Source: Flavihumibacter cheonanensis | GTDB taxonomy: Bacteria; Bacteroidota; Bacteroidia; Chitinophagales; Chitinophagaceae | Direction of reading: 5' to 3' | DNA: 64,000 nucleotides | Assembly: GCF_022352215.1 (NCBI RefSeq) | Contig: NZ_JAKRWF010000006.1 | Span: 40,274-104,273 of the forward strand | Shown here: piece by piece, positions 43,603 to 51,358 of the stretch | Layout: the number at the start of each line of letters is the position of its first letter | Numbering within the stretch: the stretch's first letter is position 1 | Notes under the pieces: model-generated | Told to the model about the DNA's origin: nothing | Database searches by the model: none | Seen by the model: the letters and a program-made list of their open reading frames with translations, nothing else | Translations under genes and position numbers: made by a program

Positions 43603-45171
43603 TTAAATGGTTTCTGAATGGTTAGAGAATCCCTGTTCTTTATTTGCGCTTTTTTTAAGTTGAACAGTAATGTTTTTTAGGGGGGCACTGATTATAAAGT
43701 CTTCAATCACTTCCACCACATCCTTGTCGAGAAAGTCGGCTCTTGTGGCGTCAATCAATACAAAGGAGTCTTCCGGAACCTTGGCCAATTTGTGTTTAAT
43801 GATAGGTTTATTGAGGAAGGAAACATCCTTTCTCAGGCGAAAAAGATAGTTCTTATCATCGTTTACTACAAAAACTGCTGAGCGGAAATTACTGCGTAGT
43901 ACAAAGAATAATCCAACCACACAACCTATCAGGATACCTTTGAGCAGATCGGTCAGGAGGATAGCAATGATTGTAACGATGAAGGGAACAAACTGGTCCC
44001 AGCCTCTTTGATAGAATTTTTTAAAAATAGAAGGTTTCGCCAGTTTAAAACCGGTATATATCAGGACAGCTGCCAGGGCTGGCAATGGAATCATATTCAG
44101 AATATTGGGTATAAAAACAACACAAAGCAATAACAGCATACCATGAAGGATTGCCGACATTTTGGTTTTGGCACCGGCATTAACGTTTGCTGAAGTTCTT
44201 ACAATTACGGAAGTGATGGGCAGGCCGCCAATGAATCCGGAGAGCAGGTTGCCAACTCCCTGGGCCTTCAATTCACGGTTGGTTGGGGTTACGCGCTGGT
44301 AAGGATCCAGTTCATCCGAAGCTTCGATATTCAATAAGGTTTCAAGGCTTGCTACGATCGCAAGTGTAAATGCTACCACCCATACATTATAGTTGGCGAT
44401 ATGACCAAAATCCGGGAATTGGAAAAAACTAACAAACTCTTCAACGGTTTCTGCTTTTGGAATATTCACCAGGGTATGCTCTGGGAGAACGAGTGCGGAT
44501 TGAGAGGCAATGAAGAATTGGTTGATTGCAACTCCAATCAGCACTACTATTAAAGGGGCAGGAATAAGTTGCATAAACTTGCCGATTTTCACCACGTATT
44601 TATCCCACACTATATGGATCAGAAGAGATGCAATTCCGATAAGGGCGGCACCAGGTATGATATGATTGAGAGAGTTGAGGATGCCTGTAAATGTATTGGA
44701 GCCATCCGGTTGCCGGAAACTTTCATCCCCTTCGAAATCTGCATCGTAGCCAACCAGGTGAGGTAGCTGTTTCAGAATGAGGATCAGCCCGATAGCTGCC
44801 AGCATTGCTTTGATGACAGCTCCAGGTATGTAATCGCCCAGTACCCCTGCTTTCAGATATCCCAGAATGATTTGCAAAACCCCGGCAATTACCACGCTTA
44901 CCAGAAAAGCTTCGAAGCTTGGAAGTTTCGCAAGTGCAGCCACTACGATGGCTGTTAAACCTGCAGCCGGACCACTAACACTAAGTTGGGAGCCACTAAG
45001 GGCGCCAATGACGATACCACCCACTACTCCGGCAATAATACCTGAAAACAGGGGGGCGTTGGAGCCTAACGCAATACCAAGGCAAAGTGGAAGTGCAACT
45101 AAAAAAACTACGATAGAGGATGGGATATCTGACGACAGATTCCCAAACGGATTTTGTAAACGTTTGGACAT
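43603..45171 (-). CDS. SulP family anion (probable bicarbonate) transporter
   Basis: A 522-residue inner-membrane transporter with about 12 membrane segments. SulP motifs include the N-terminal PSSIVVFLVALPLCLGIALGS-type first segment, the GxxGGIVIGALSGSQLSVSGPAAG region and the GGLPITSVIVRTSANVNAGAKT stretch. The C-terminal ~90 residues form a short STAS-like domain (FVLIDATRADFLDKDV). Its neighbour is a carbonic anhydrase 12 bases downstream, so bicarbonate is the likely substrate rather than sulfate. The 90-base gap upstream is unremarkable. Confidence 0.9.
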   Translation of the reverse strand: MSKRLQNPFGNLSSDIPSSIVVFLVALPLCLGIALGSNAPLFSGIIAGVVGGIVIGALSGSQLSVSGPAAGLTAIVVAALAKLPSFEAFLVSVVIAGVLQIILGYLKAGVLGDYIPGAVIKAMLAAIGLILILKQLPHLVGYDADFEGDESFRQPDGSNTFTGILNSLNHIIPGAALIGIASLLIHIVWDKYVVKIGKFMQLIPAPLIVVLIGVAINQFFIASQSALVLPEHTLVNIPKAETVEEFVSFFQFPDFGHIANYNVWVVAFTLAIVASLETLLNIEASDELDPYQRVTPTNRELKAQGVGNLLSGFIGGLPITSVIVRTSANVNAGAKTKMSAILHGMLLLLCVVFIPNILNMIPLPALAAVLIYTGFKLAKPSIFKKFYQRGWDQFVPFIVTIIAILLTDLLKGILIGCVVGLFFVLRSNFRSAVFVVNDDKNYLFRLRKDVSFLNKPIIKHKLAKVPEDSFVLIDATRADFLDKDVVEVIEDFIISAPLKNITVQLKKSANKEQGFSNHSETI

Positions 45172-45261
45172 ACAGGTTGATTGTTTCGAATAATAGAAAG
45201 GGATAACAAGTCTTCAGCAGGGAAGGGGCAGGGTACTGCAAAAAAAACTTCAATAAAAGGC

Positions 45262-45615
45262 TCATGCCTGATCCGGAGGCTGAATTAGGGTTTGGGAGAG
45301 TTGATCATCCGGAAGGTTTTCGGATACCGGAACAACTCGTAGAATATCCTCTGCATTAATGGTTCTTAGAATCGCACAAACATTCAAATTACAAACCGAG
45401 AATGTTTTTCCGTTCTTGTGTTCTTCGTTAATGGGATTATTACTGCCAGCTTCTTCTTCTACGGTATTAAGTACACAGTATTTATTCTGCTTGGAAACCA
45501 GCGGAAGCATGATAAGGGTTGTGCCCAATAAACCCAGGAATAACAGGGCAACGCCGGTAATCAGCATTTTTGAACCGAAGAATTTCGGTCTACCTGTTAT
45601 GGGGGTAATTTTCAT
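45262..45615 (-). CDS. small single-pass membrane protein, function unknown
   Basis: A 117-residue protein with one N-terminal membrane segment (about 17-38, LITGVALLFLGLLGTTLIML) after a basic stretch, then a soluble part containing four Cys in two pairs (KYCVLNT, FSVCNLNVCAIL). The Cys pairs could bind metal or form disulfides if the tail faces the periplasm. It precedes the SulP and carbonic anhydrase genes in the same direction and may belong with them. I do not recognise the family. Confidence 0.6.
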   Translation of the reverse strand: MKITPITGRPKFFGSKMLITGVALLFLGLLGTTLIMLPLVSKQNKYCVLNTVEEEAGSNNPINEEHKNGKTFSVCNLNVCAILRTINAEDILRVVPVSENLPDDQLSQTLIQPPDQA

Positions 45616-45677
45616 GGCGGTCGAAAATAAAGTAATAGCTTGAAAGATAAGGAATTGTTAAGGCATTTAACAAAGAC

Positions 45678-46046
45678 TTATTGCAATAATTGATTTATTT
45701 CTTTAATAAGAGAGCGGGTTGAGAAAGGTTTATAAACATAGGCTGCCGCACCCAATTCCAGGCCTTTTCGTTGGTCGGACTCCCGGGTTTTGGCGCTCAG
45801 GAATATTACGATAATGTGCCTGAGTGCAGACTGTTTTTTAATGAACTCACAAATAGCATACCCATCGATATCCGGCATCATGATATCGAGTACCACCAGG
45901 TCTGGGATTTCCTGTTGAATCAGTTGAAGCGCTTCCGTTCCGTTTCGGGCAACAACAACAGTATACCCGTTTTTCTGCATCAGGAATTCCAGTGACATCA
46001 GGATGTATGGGTCATCATCAACAACCAGTATTTTTTTTTCCGGCAT
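45678..46046 (-). CDS. receiver-only response regulator
   Basis: A 122-residue stand-alone receiver domain: acidic pocket VDDD (9-12), phospho-acceptor D54 (LDIMMP), S84 and K106 (YKPF). There is no output domain. The start at 46046 is chosen because it lies one base after the stop of the kinase gene; an upstream in-frame ATG would sit inside that gene. It is the obvious partner of the symporter-kinase hybrid and must act through protein contact or a further phosphotransfer step. Confidence 0.9.
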   Translation of the reverse strand: MPEKKILVVDDDPYILMSLEFLMQKNGYTVVVARNGTEALQLIQQEIPDLVVLDIMMPDIDGYAICEFIKKQSALRHIIVIFLSAKTRESDQRKGLELGAAAYVYKPFSTRSLIKEINQLLQ

Positions 46047-46047
46047 G

Positions 46048-48759
46048 TCAGTGGTTTGTTTGGGATAATGGAAGCATAAAGATAAAACGGGCGCCTCCTT
46101 CTTCTCTGTTTTCAGCTTTGATATTACCTGTATGCAGTTCAATTATTTTTTTGGAGATCGCCAGCCCCAGTCCGCTCCCTTCCGGCTTTTTAAGTATTTG
46201 GTTCGGTGCCTGATAAAATTTATCGAATATGAGTTCCAGTGATGCTGCCGGAATTCCTTTACCCTGGTCAGAAATAGAGATCTCCAGGTGATTACCCGAA
46301 ACGTTGGCTTCAAAAAGGATGGTACCCGATTCAGGCGAGAATCGTATTGCGTTGGTGAGAAGATTATACAGCACCTGACGAATCAGTGCCGGATCCAGTT
46401 CGACCAACTCATAAGGATGAGACAAGTGGGCTTCTATCCGTAGTTTTTTTTGCTGAATAAGGGGCTGAATATCGGATAGTGCTTCCTCCTGCAGTCCTTT
46501 GATCTGTATGGTTTGAAGCTCTAAAGAGTGTTTACCGGATTCAAATCGTTCGAGACTTAAAACCTGGGTAATCAAATGGCTCAAGCGTTCTGTTTCACGA
46601 ACCACTGCTGCCAGGAATTCAGTCTTTTGGGTTTCCGGCATTTCCGGATTATCATGTACCAGTTCTGTTAATGCCCGGATAGAGGTAAGAGGAGTCCGGA
46701 GTTCATGCGTTACTGTATAAAGAAATTCATCTTTTACTTCGTCCATTGCCATCAATTGTTGGTTGATTGCAGAAAGTTGTTCTGTTGCACGTGTCAGTTC
46801 AACTGATTTTCTTTTCAGTTCCTTATTCAGTTCCATGATCTGCTGCGATTCGCGCAAGAGATTCAATACTTCTTCCATACTGAGTTCCTCTGCTTTGGCA
46901 ACGCGTGAAACCAGGATATGCGCAGATGCGGATCCAATTACTTCGGCCAGTATTTTTTCCGTGAGTTGCACGAGGCGAGGGTCAGCTGTGGTTGTATTCA
47001 GAGGAATTTGGTGCCGGTTTGCATATTTCTGAAAAAGGCTTGCAGCCCGATCAGTTCCGATAAAGTTTTGCAGAAGTAGTCTGAGTGCCGGCAGGCTGGC
47101 TGTATTTTTCCAAACGGCAGGTTCAGTTTCAAACTTTTCTTTGTTCAAAAAATCTACAAATAGTTCTGCCTGGAAAGTTTCCCTGGTACCCTTCTGGCTA
47201 TTGATGGAAACCAGCACAAAGAGTCCGCTGTTTAATAATAGGCTCCAGAATAGGGAGTGAGAAACAGGGTCAAGGGAGTTCAGTCCGAACAGGGCGTCCG
47301 GCTTTAACCAGGCAACACCGAAATATCCATTTTCTACAATGGAATTATCCAGCAGTCCGGCTCCTGCAAGTGAAGGCAGCAGGAGGGTGAACATCCAGCA
47401 GATGAATCCGGCTGCTAATCCGGCCAATGCTCCATTTTTAGATGCTCCTTTCCAGTAAAGGCCTCCAAGTACAGCAGGTGCCAATTGTGCAACAGCTGCA
47501 AAGGAAACAAGGCCTATGGATACAAGGCTGTATTGTTCTGCAACCAGTTTATCGTATAATAATGCGAGGCCAATTACGAGCAGGATGCTTCCTCTTCGCA
47601 CCCAAAGTACAACAGCAGAAAGATTTCGCCTGGATTCCTGGTGCAGCCGGTTGGTTGAAAGGAGTAGGGGAAGCGCCAGGTGGTTACTGATCATAGTTGT
47701 TAGCGCAATTGTTTCTACAATGATCATTCCCGTTGCTGCAGAGAAACCACCGATAAAGATCAGCAGGCTCAGCAGGTATCTTTCCTGGTCAAGAGGGATA
47801 TTCAATACATACAGGTCTGGGTTAACTGTAGTGGCGGGATAAAGAACAGAACCTGCAAGTGCTATTGGAATCACAAAAAGGTTGATCACAAATAGATAGA
47901 GGGGAAATACCCAGCTTGCTGTTTTCAGATGGTTTTCATCCAGGTTTTCAACCACGTTCACCTGAAACTGTCTTGGCAGAAAAAGCATGGCGAAGAAGGA
48001 GAGTGTCAGCATGGAAAACCAACTGGTATAGGCATTGGTTTCCTGGAGGGTAAATAACTGCTGTAATCGGGGTTGCGCAATTGCCTGCTGAAACAGATCC
48101 GAAAAGCCATTGAATACATAATAAGTTATGAACAAACCGGCTGCCAGAAAGGCTACGAGTTTGATTACCGATTCAAATGCAATCGCGGCAATCAGTCCTT
48201 CATGTTTTTCAGCTGCATCCACCGAGCGGGTCCCAAAAAAAAGAATGAAAACAGTTAGCAACAGGGTGCCATAAAATGTGCTGTCCTTCCAGATGGATTG
48301 ATTTGTATTGCCGGTTGCACCTGCAAGCAGATCAAAACTGGTGGCAATAGCTTTCAGTTGAAGTGCGATATAGGGTATCACTCCCAGTACGCAAAAAATG
48401 GTAACCAGAACGGCCAGGGAAAAATTCTTACCATATCGGGTAGAAACCAGGTCAGCAATGCTGGTGATTCCCTGCGTTCTGCAAATGCGGATGATTTTGA
48501 GCAGAACCGGCCAAAAAAGTGCGCACAATATTGTTGGACCAATATAAATGGTCAGGAAATCCAGTCCGCTGGTGGCAGCTCTGCCAACACTTCCGTAGTA
48601 GGTCCAGGCGGTACAGTAAACAGCCAGTGATAATGCATAGACATACCCGTTATTTATCCAGGATTTCCCTTTTTTTCTCACCGATTCTGCGCTCCAGGCC
48701 AGGATGCTGAGAAGGAGCAGATAACCTAAAGCGGTTCCGGCAATGATCCAGCTACTCAT
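46048..48759 (-). CDS. sodium/solute symporter-histidine kinase hybrid (CbrA/CrbS-like)
   Basis: A 903-residue protein. Residues 1-500 form a sodium:solute symporter (SSS) domain with about 13 membrane segments (AVYCTAWTYYGSVGRAA near residue 50 is diagnostic). A helical linker (about 505-660, in the position of the STAC region in CbrA) leads to the dimerisation helix with H685 (THELRTP) and an ATPase domain (NLLTNAIRFS, DQGKGIP, GSGLGLAI). Relatives CbrA and CrbS sense carboxylates or histidine, and CrbS controls acs in Vibrio. The 5' end overlaps the small upstream gene by 8 bases and acs lies 2.6 kb away. Confidence 0.93.
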   Translation of the reverse strand: MSSWIIAGTALGYLLLLSILAWSAESVRKKGKSWINNGYVYALSLAVYCTAWTYYGSVGRAATSGLDFLTIYIGPTILCALFWPVLLKIIRICRTQGITSIADLVSTRYGKNFSLAVLVTIFCVLGVIPYIALQLKAIATSFDLLAGATGNTNQSIWKDSTFYGTLLLTVFILFFGTRSVDAAEKHEGLIAAIAFESVIKLVAFLAAGLFITYYVFNGFSDLFQQAIAQPRLQQLFTLQETNAYTSWFSMLTLSFFAMLFLPRQFQVNVVENLDENHLKTASWVFPLYLFVINLFVIPIALAGSVLYPATTVNPDLYVLNIPLDQERYLLSLLIFIGGFSAATGMIIVETIALTTMISNHLALPLLLSTNRLHQESRRNLSAVVLWVRRGSILLVIGLALLYDKLVAEQYSLVSIGLVSFAAVAQLAPAVLGGLYWKGASKNGALAGLAAGFICWMFTLLLPSLAGAGLLDNSIVENGYFGVAWLKPDALFGLNSLDPVSHSLFWSLLLNSGLFVLVSINSQKGTRETFQAELFVDFLNKEKFETEPAVWKNTASLPALRLLLQNFIGTDRAASLFQKYANRHQIPLNTTTADPRLVQLTEKILAEVIGSASAHILVSRVAKAEELSMEEVLNLLRESQQIMELNKELKRKSVELTRATEQLSAINQQLMAMDEVKDEFLYTVTHELRTPLTSIRALTELVHDNPEMPETQKTEFLAAVVRETERLSHLITQVLSLERFESGKHSLELQTIQIKGLQEEALSDIQPLIQQKKLRIEAHLSHPYELVELDPALIRQVLYNLLTNAIRFSPESGTILFEANVSGNHLEISISDQGKGIPAASLELIFDKFYQAPNQILKKPEGSGLGLAISKKIIELHTGNIKAENREEGGARFIFMLPLSQTNH

Positions 48760-48967
48760 GTTCGTCTGGTTTTTTGGGAGCAGTCCGATGAATAGTGCGA
48801 ATCAGCAAAATAAAGAGCAGCCATCCGGCAAACAGGTAGACCAGCAGGTAAGGCAGATCGCCAATCTGCCTGGGTTGATTGGCAATAGAGAGAAGAGGAA
48901 AGTTAAAAAACAAGAGGCAGGCAATTGCTATCAGCACTGCCTTCTGGTTTTTTTTAGAGGCTGACAT
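48752..48967 (-). CDS. small two-pass membrane protein next to the symporter-kinase
   Basis: A 71-residue protein with two membrane segments (about 10-28 and 38-58) and a charged C-terminus (RTAPKKPDEHE). The ATG at 48967 is preferred over a GTG two codons upstream because the promoter box begins at 48973. It overlaps the symporter-kinase gene by 8 bases. Small membrane proteins of this size often precede SSS transporters (DUF485, DUF4212, DUF3311 types); this one fits none that I can name. Confidence 0.7.
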   Translation of the reverse strand: MSASKKNQKAVLIAIACLLFFNFPLLSIANQPRQIGDLPYLLVYLFAGWLLFILLIRTIHRTAPKKPDEHE

Positions 48968-48972
48968 GGCCA

Positions 48973-48980
48973 CAAATTTA
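48973..48980 (-). promoter_or_regulatory. minus-7 box of the symporter-kinase operon
   Basis: On the minus strand this is TAAATTTG, an exact TAnnTTTG match, 5 bases before the ATG at 48967. It overlaps the stop codon of the upstream small membrane protein gene, so the sensory operon can be transcribed separately from the transporter genes. Confidence 0.45.
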
Positions 48981-49223
48981 ATCGCTTATTTCATCGGATC
49001 GTTCCGGCAGGTGGTCATATTCTCCTTTAAGTGCGAAGTAACCAAACAGGGCAAGGCCGAAGGCGATTGGAATGAATATAATTACAAATACCCCCCATTG
49101 TATTTTGGTATCAATAACGGGTTTGGCGGCGATCTCCGATGCTGCTGTTTTTATCAGGTAGTAGATGGCAACAGGCGCGAGTGCAATCCAAAGAATTCCA
49201 AGGTATCGTTTGAGGTGGTTCAT
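48978..49223 (-). CDS. small two-pass membrane protein (DUF6814-like) linked to the MHS transporter
   Basis: An 81-residue protein with membrane segments at about 7-24 and 44-64 and an acidic C-terminus. It resembles the small proteins annotated as DUF6814 that follow major-facilitator genes in Bacteroidota; I am not certain of the family number. It starts 4 bases after the transporter stop, so it is likely cotranslated and may be an accessory subunit. Confidence 0.65.
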   Translation of the reverse strand: MNHLKRYLGILWIALAPVAIYYLIKTAASEIAAKPVIDTKIQWGVFVIIFIPIAFGLALFGYFALKGEYDHLPERSDEISD

Positions 49224-49227
49224 GACA

Positions 49228-50763
49228 TTAATCGTTTACGTTTGGATCAATTTTGTTGCTGATATAAAGAGTGCCGATTACCAGGCAAATGGCTGCAATC
49301 AGGATTGGGTACCAAAGTCCGACCAGTGCATCCTGTGTATAGATGGTAGTGAGCAGGGTGGCAATAAAAGGTGTTAGTCCACCAAATACTCCATTGCCAA
49401 TATGGTAAGGTAGCGACATACTGGTGTATCGGATTTTGGTGGGGAACAATTCAACCAGGAAGGCGGCTATCGGGCCATAAACCATGGTTACAAAAAATAC
49501 CTGGATGAAGATCAGCAATACAAATTTCCAGTAGGTAGGGTTGTCGAGTTTTTTTTCTGTGTAGGTGAGTTTGCCTGGAGTTGTTATATTATTTCGAAGG
49601 GTGTCGGATTTAACTTCGGTAAAAGACATTCCTGTGCTGAATGAATAGCGGGAGGATGTTATTTGCAGGGTTGTGGAAACATCCGGCAGCGGGCGTGTTT
49701 CACGATTAACGGAAGCCACTGCAGGGGTTTCGGAACTAATTCGGTTAGGGATATTGGTTGCTGTCATGAGTTCTTTGTAGATAGGCCGGTAGGAAAATAC
49801 GGCCAGCAGCATGCCTGCCATCATAATCCATTTTCTTCCAATCTTATCGCTCCAGGAACCAAATACAACAAAAAATGGGGTAGCAAAAACAATGGCCCAG
49901 ATCAGGATGGTGCGGCTTTGGTCGAAATCAACCTTACATACATTTTCGATGAAGGACTGGGCATAAAACTGTCCGGTATACCACACTACTCCCTGACCCA
50001 TGGTAGCACCAAACAGTGCCAGCAATACCATTTTCAGATTGGTTTTATGACCAAAACTTTCTTTGAGCGGGTTGACCGAAACTTTTCCTTCCGATTTCAA
50101 TTTGGCAAACAGGGGAGATTCGTTCATTTTCAGCCGGATGTAAATCGAGACCACAACCAGCAGGATAGAAACCAGGAAGGGAATGCGCCAGCCCCAGTCG
50201 TTGAATTTGCGAATAGACACCTCCTGATCGCTATCGAGACTATGCCTTGTCAGCAGAATTACCCCGAGAGATACAAAGAGTCCGAGTGTGGCTGTTGTCT
50301 GAATCCAGGAAGTAAAGTAACCTCGTTTGTTTGCGGGGGCATGTTCAGCAACATAAGTGGCGGCACCTCCGTATTCGCCACCCAGTGCCAAACCCTGCAG
50401 CAAACGCAGGAGCAAAACCAGTATAGGAGCAGCAAACCCGATGGTTTCATAAGAAGGAATTAACCCGATAGCGAAGGTGGACCCACCCATTAAAACAAGG
50501 GTTAAGAGAAAGGTATATTTCCTGCCGATCAGGTCTCCCAGGCGACCAAAGACCAGGGCGCCGAAGGGGCGAACGATAAAGCCTGCTGCAAAAGTGGCGA
50601 GTGTACTCAGCAATGCAGCAGTTGGATTGGTGTTGGGAAAAAACTGGCTGGCAATTACTGTTGCCAGGCTTCCGAAAATATAAAAATCATACCATTCAAT
50701 GAGGGTGCCTACGGAGGAGGCACCAATAACTTTCCAGATACCTTTGTTAGTTGGTTGGGACAT
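49228..50763 (-). CDS. MFS transporter, metabolite:H+ symporter (MHS) type
   Basis: A 511-residue inner-membrane transporter with 12 predicted segments. The first segment and loop (GTLIEWYDFYIFG, GRLGDLIGRKYT) and the RLLQGLALGGEYGGAATYVAEH motif place it in the MHS group, which carries carboxylates such as 2-oxoglutarate or citrate, osmolytes or shikimate. An unusual polar beta-rich insert of about 75 residues (roughly 325-400) separates two segments in the C-terminal half. The position between a symporter-kinase operon and acs points to a small carboxylate as substrate. Confidence 0.88.
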   Translation of the reverse strand: MSQPTNKGIWKVIGASSVGTLIEWYDFYIFGSLATVIASQFFPNTNPTAALLSTLATFAAGFIVRPFGALVFGRLGDLIGRKYTFLLTLVLMGGSTFAIGLIPSYETIGFAAPILVLLLRLLQGLALGGEYGGAATYVAEHAPANKRGYFTSWIQTTATLGLFVSLGVILLTRHSLDSDQEVSIRKFNDWGWRIPFLVSILLVVVSIYIRLKMNESPLFAKLKSEGKVSVNPLKESFGHKTNLKMVLLALFGATMGQGVVWYTGQFYAQSFIENVCKVDFDQSRTILIWAIVFATPFFVVFGSWSDKIGRKWIMMAGMLLAVFSYRPIYKELMTATNIPNRISSETPAVASVNRETRPLPDVSTTLQITSSRYSFSTGMSFTEVKSDTLRNNITTPGKLTYTEKKLDNPTYWKFVLLIFIQVFFVTMVYGPIAAFLVELFPTKIRYTSMSLPYHIGNGVFGGLTPFIATLLTTIYTQDALVGLWYPILIAAICLVIGTLYISNKIDPNVND

Positions 50764-50852
50764 AGCTAAGCAATCTTGTAACTACATATTACGTAATCCG
50801 GATAAGTATACAAAGTAGCTGCTGCCAAATGTAAATTAGTATAGCTGTTTCT

Positions 50853-51272
50853 TTATTTTCTGAAGCGTTCCCAGCGAATCACCATGAATTTATCACCAAG
50901 TTCAGTGATCATACAGCCGGCTTTGCGAAGTATTGCCGGGTCTTGCAGGAATTGATTCAGTTCAGCATGAGAGAGTACTTTATAAGCCGGACGATAAGAG
51001 GGGCTTGGTGGCAACTGAAGATTGGCTTTTTTTATCCAGTTATGAACGGAGGCATGACTGATGCCCAGGAGCCGTTCGATCTCCCTAAGGGAAACGCCTT
51101 CCAGGTATAACTGCAGTGCCTTGATAACGTAGTAGGGCTCTGTTGATTTGCCTTTTTTAAAAACAGTAAAATAGTAGCGGCAGGTTTTGCAATGGTATCG
51201 TTGCCTGCCTTTTACAATGCCGCTTTTGATGGGGTTGGATGAGGAGCAGCGCGGACAGGAAATCGCTTTCAT
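50853..51272 (-). CDS. IS1 InsA-like zinc-ribbon/helix-turn-helix protein, probably a domesticated regulator
   Basis: A 139-residue protein. A zinc ribbon (C6, C9, C28, C31) is followed by the helix-turn-helix SLREIERLLGISHASVHNWI (about 58-77), the arrangement of the InsA part of IS1-type transposases. No InsB/DDE catalytic frame, inverted ends or target duplication is visible. The C-terminal 50 residues (HAELNQFLQDP, FMVIRWERF) are not transposase-like. It is transcribed divergently from acs across 86 bases. The start at 51272 is preferred to an earlier codon because a promoter box lies just upstream. Confidence 0.75.
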   Translation of the reverse strand: MKAISCPRCSSSNPIKSGIVKGRQRYHCKTCRYYFTVFKKGKSTEPYYVIKALQLYLEGVSLREIERLLGISHASVHNWIKKANLQLPPSPSYRPAYKVLSHAELNQFLQDPAILRKAGCMITELGDKFMVIRWERFRK

Positions 51273-51284
51273 AAATAAATATAC

Positions 51285-51317
51285 CAAATTACCAATCTTT
51301 GTTGATTTTTGGCCAAA
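51285..51317 (-). promoter_or_regulatory. promoter of the InsA-like gene
   Basis: On the minus strand TTTG (51314-51317), a 22-base spacer and TAATTTG (51285-51291) resemble a Bacteroidota promoter, 12 bases before the ATG. On the plus strand the same short interval must hold the acs promoter (TACTTTTA at 51327-51334 is a candidate), so the two overlap. Confidence 0.4.
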
Positions 51318-51358
51318 CAACTTTTCTACTTTTAGAACTGCAAACAAAACGATGCCAT

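Noticed and set aside
43603..45171. SulP gene as a sulfate transporter
   Set aside because: The family allows it, but the carbonic anhydrase gene 12 bases downstream and the absence of sulfur genes make bicarbonate more likely.
50853..51272. Intact IS1-type insertion sequence
   Set aside because: Only the InsA-like part is present. No InsB catalytic frame, terminal inverted repeats or target duplication was found in the flanks, and both neighbours are intact.
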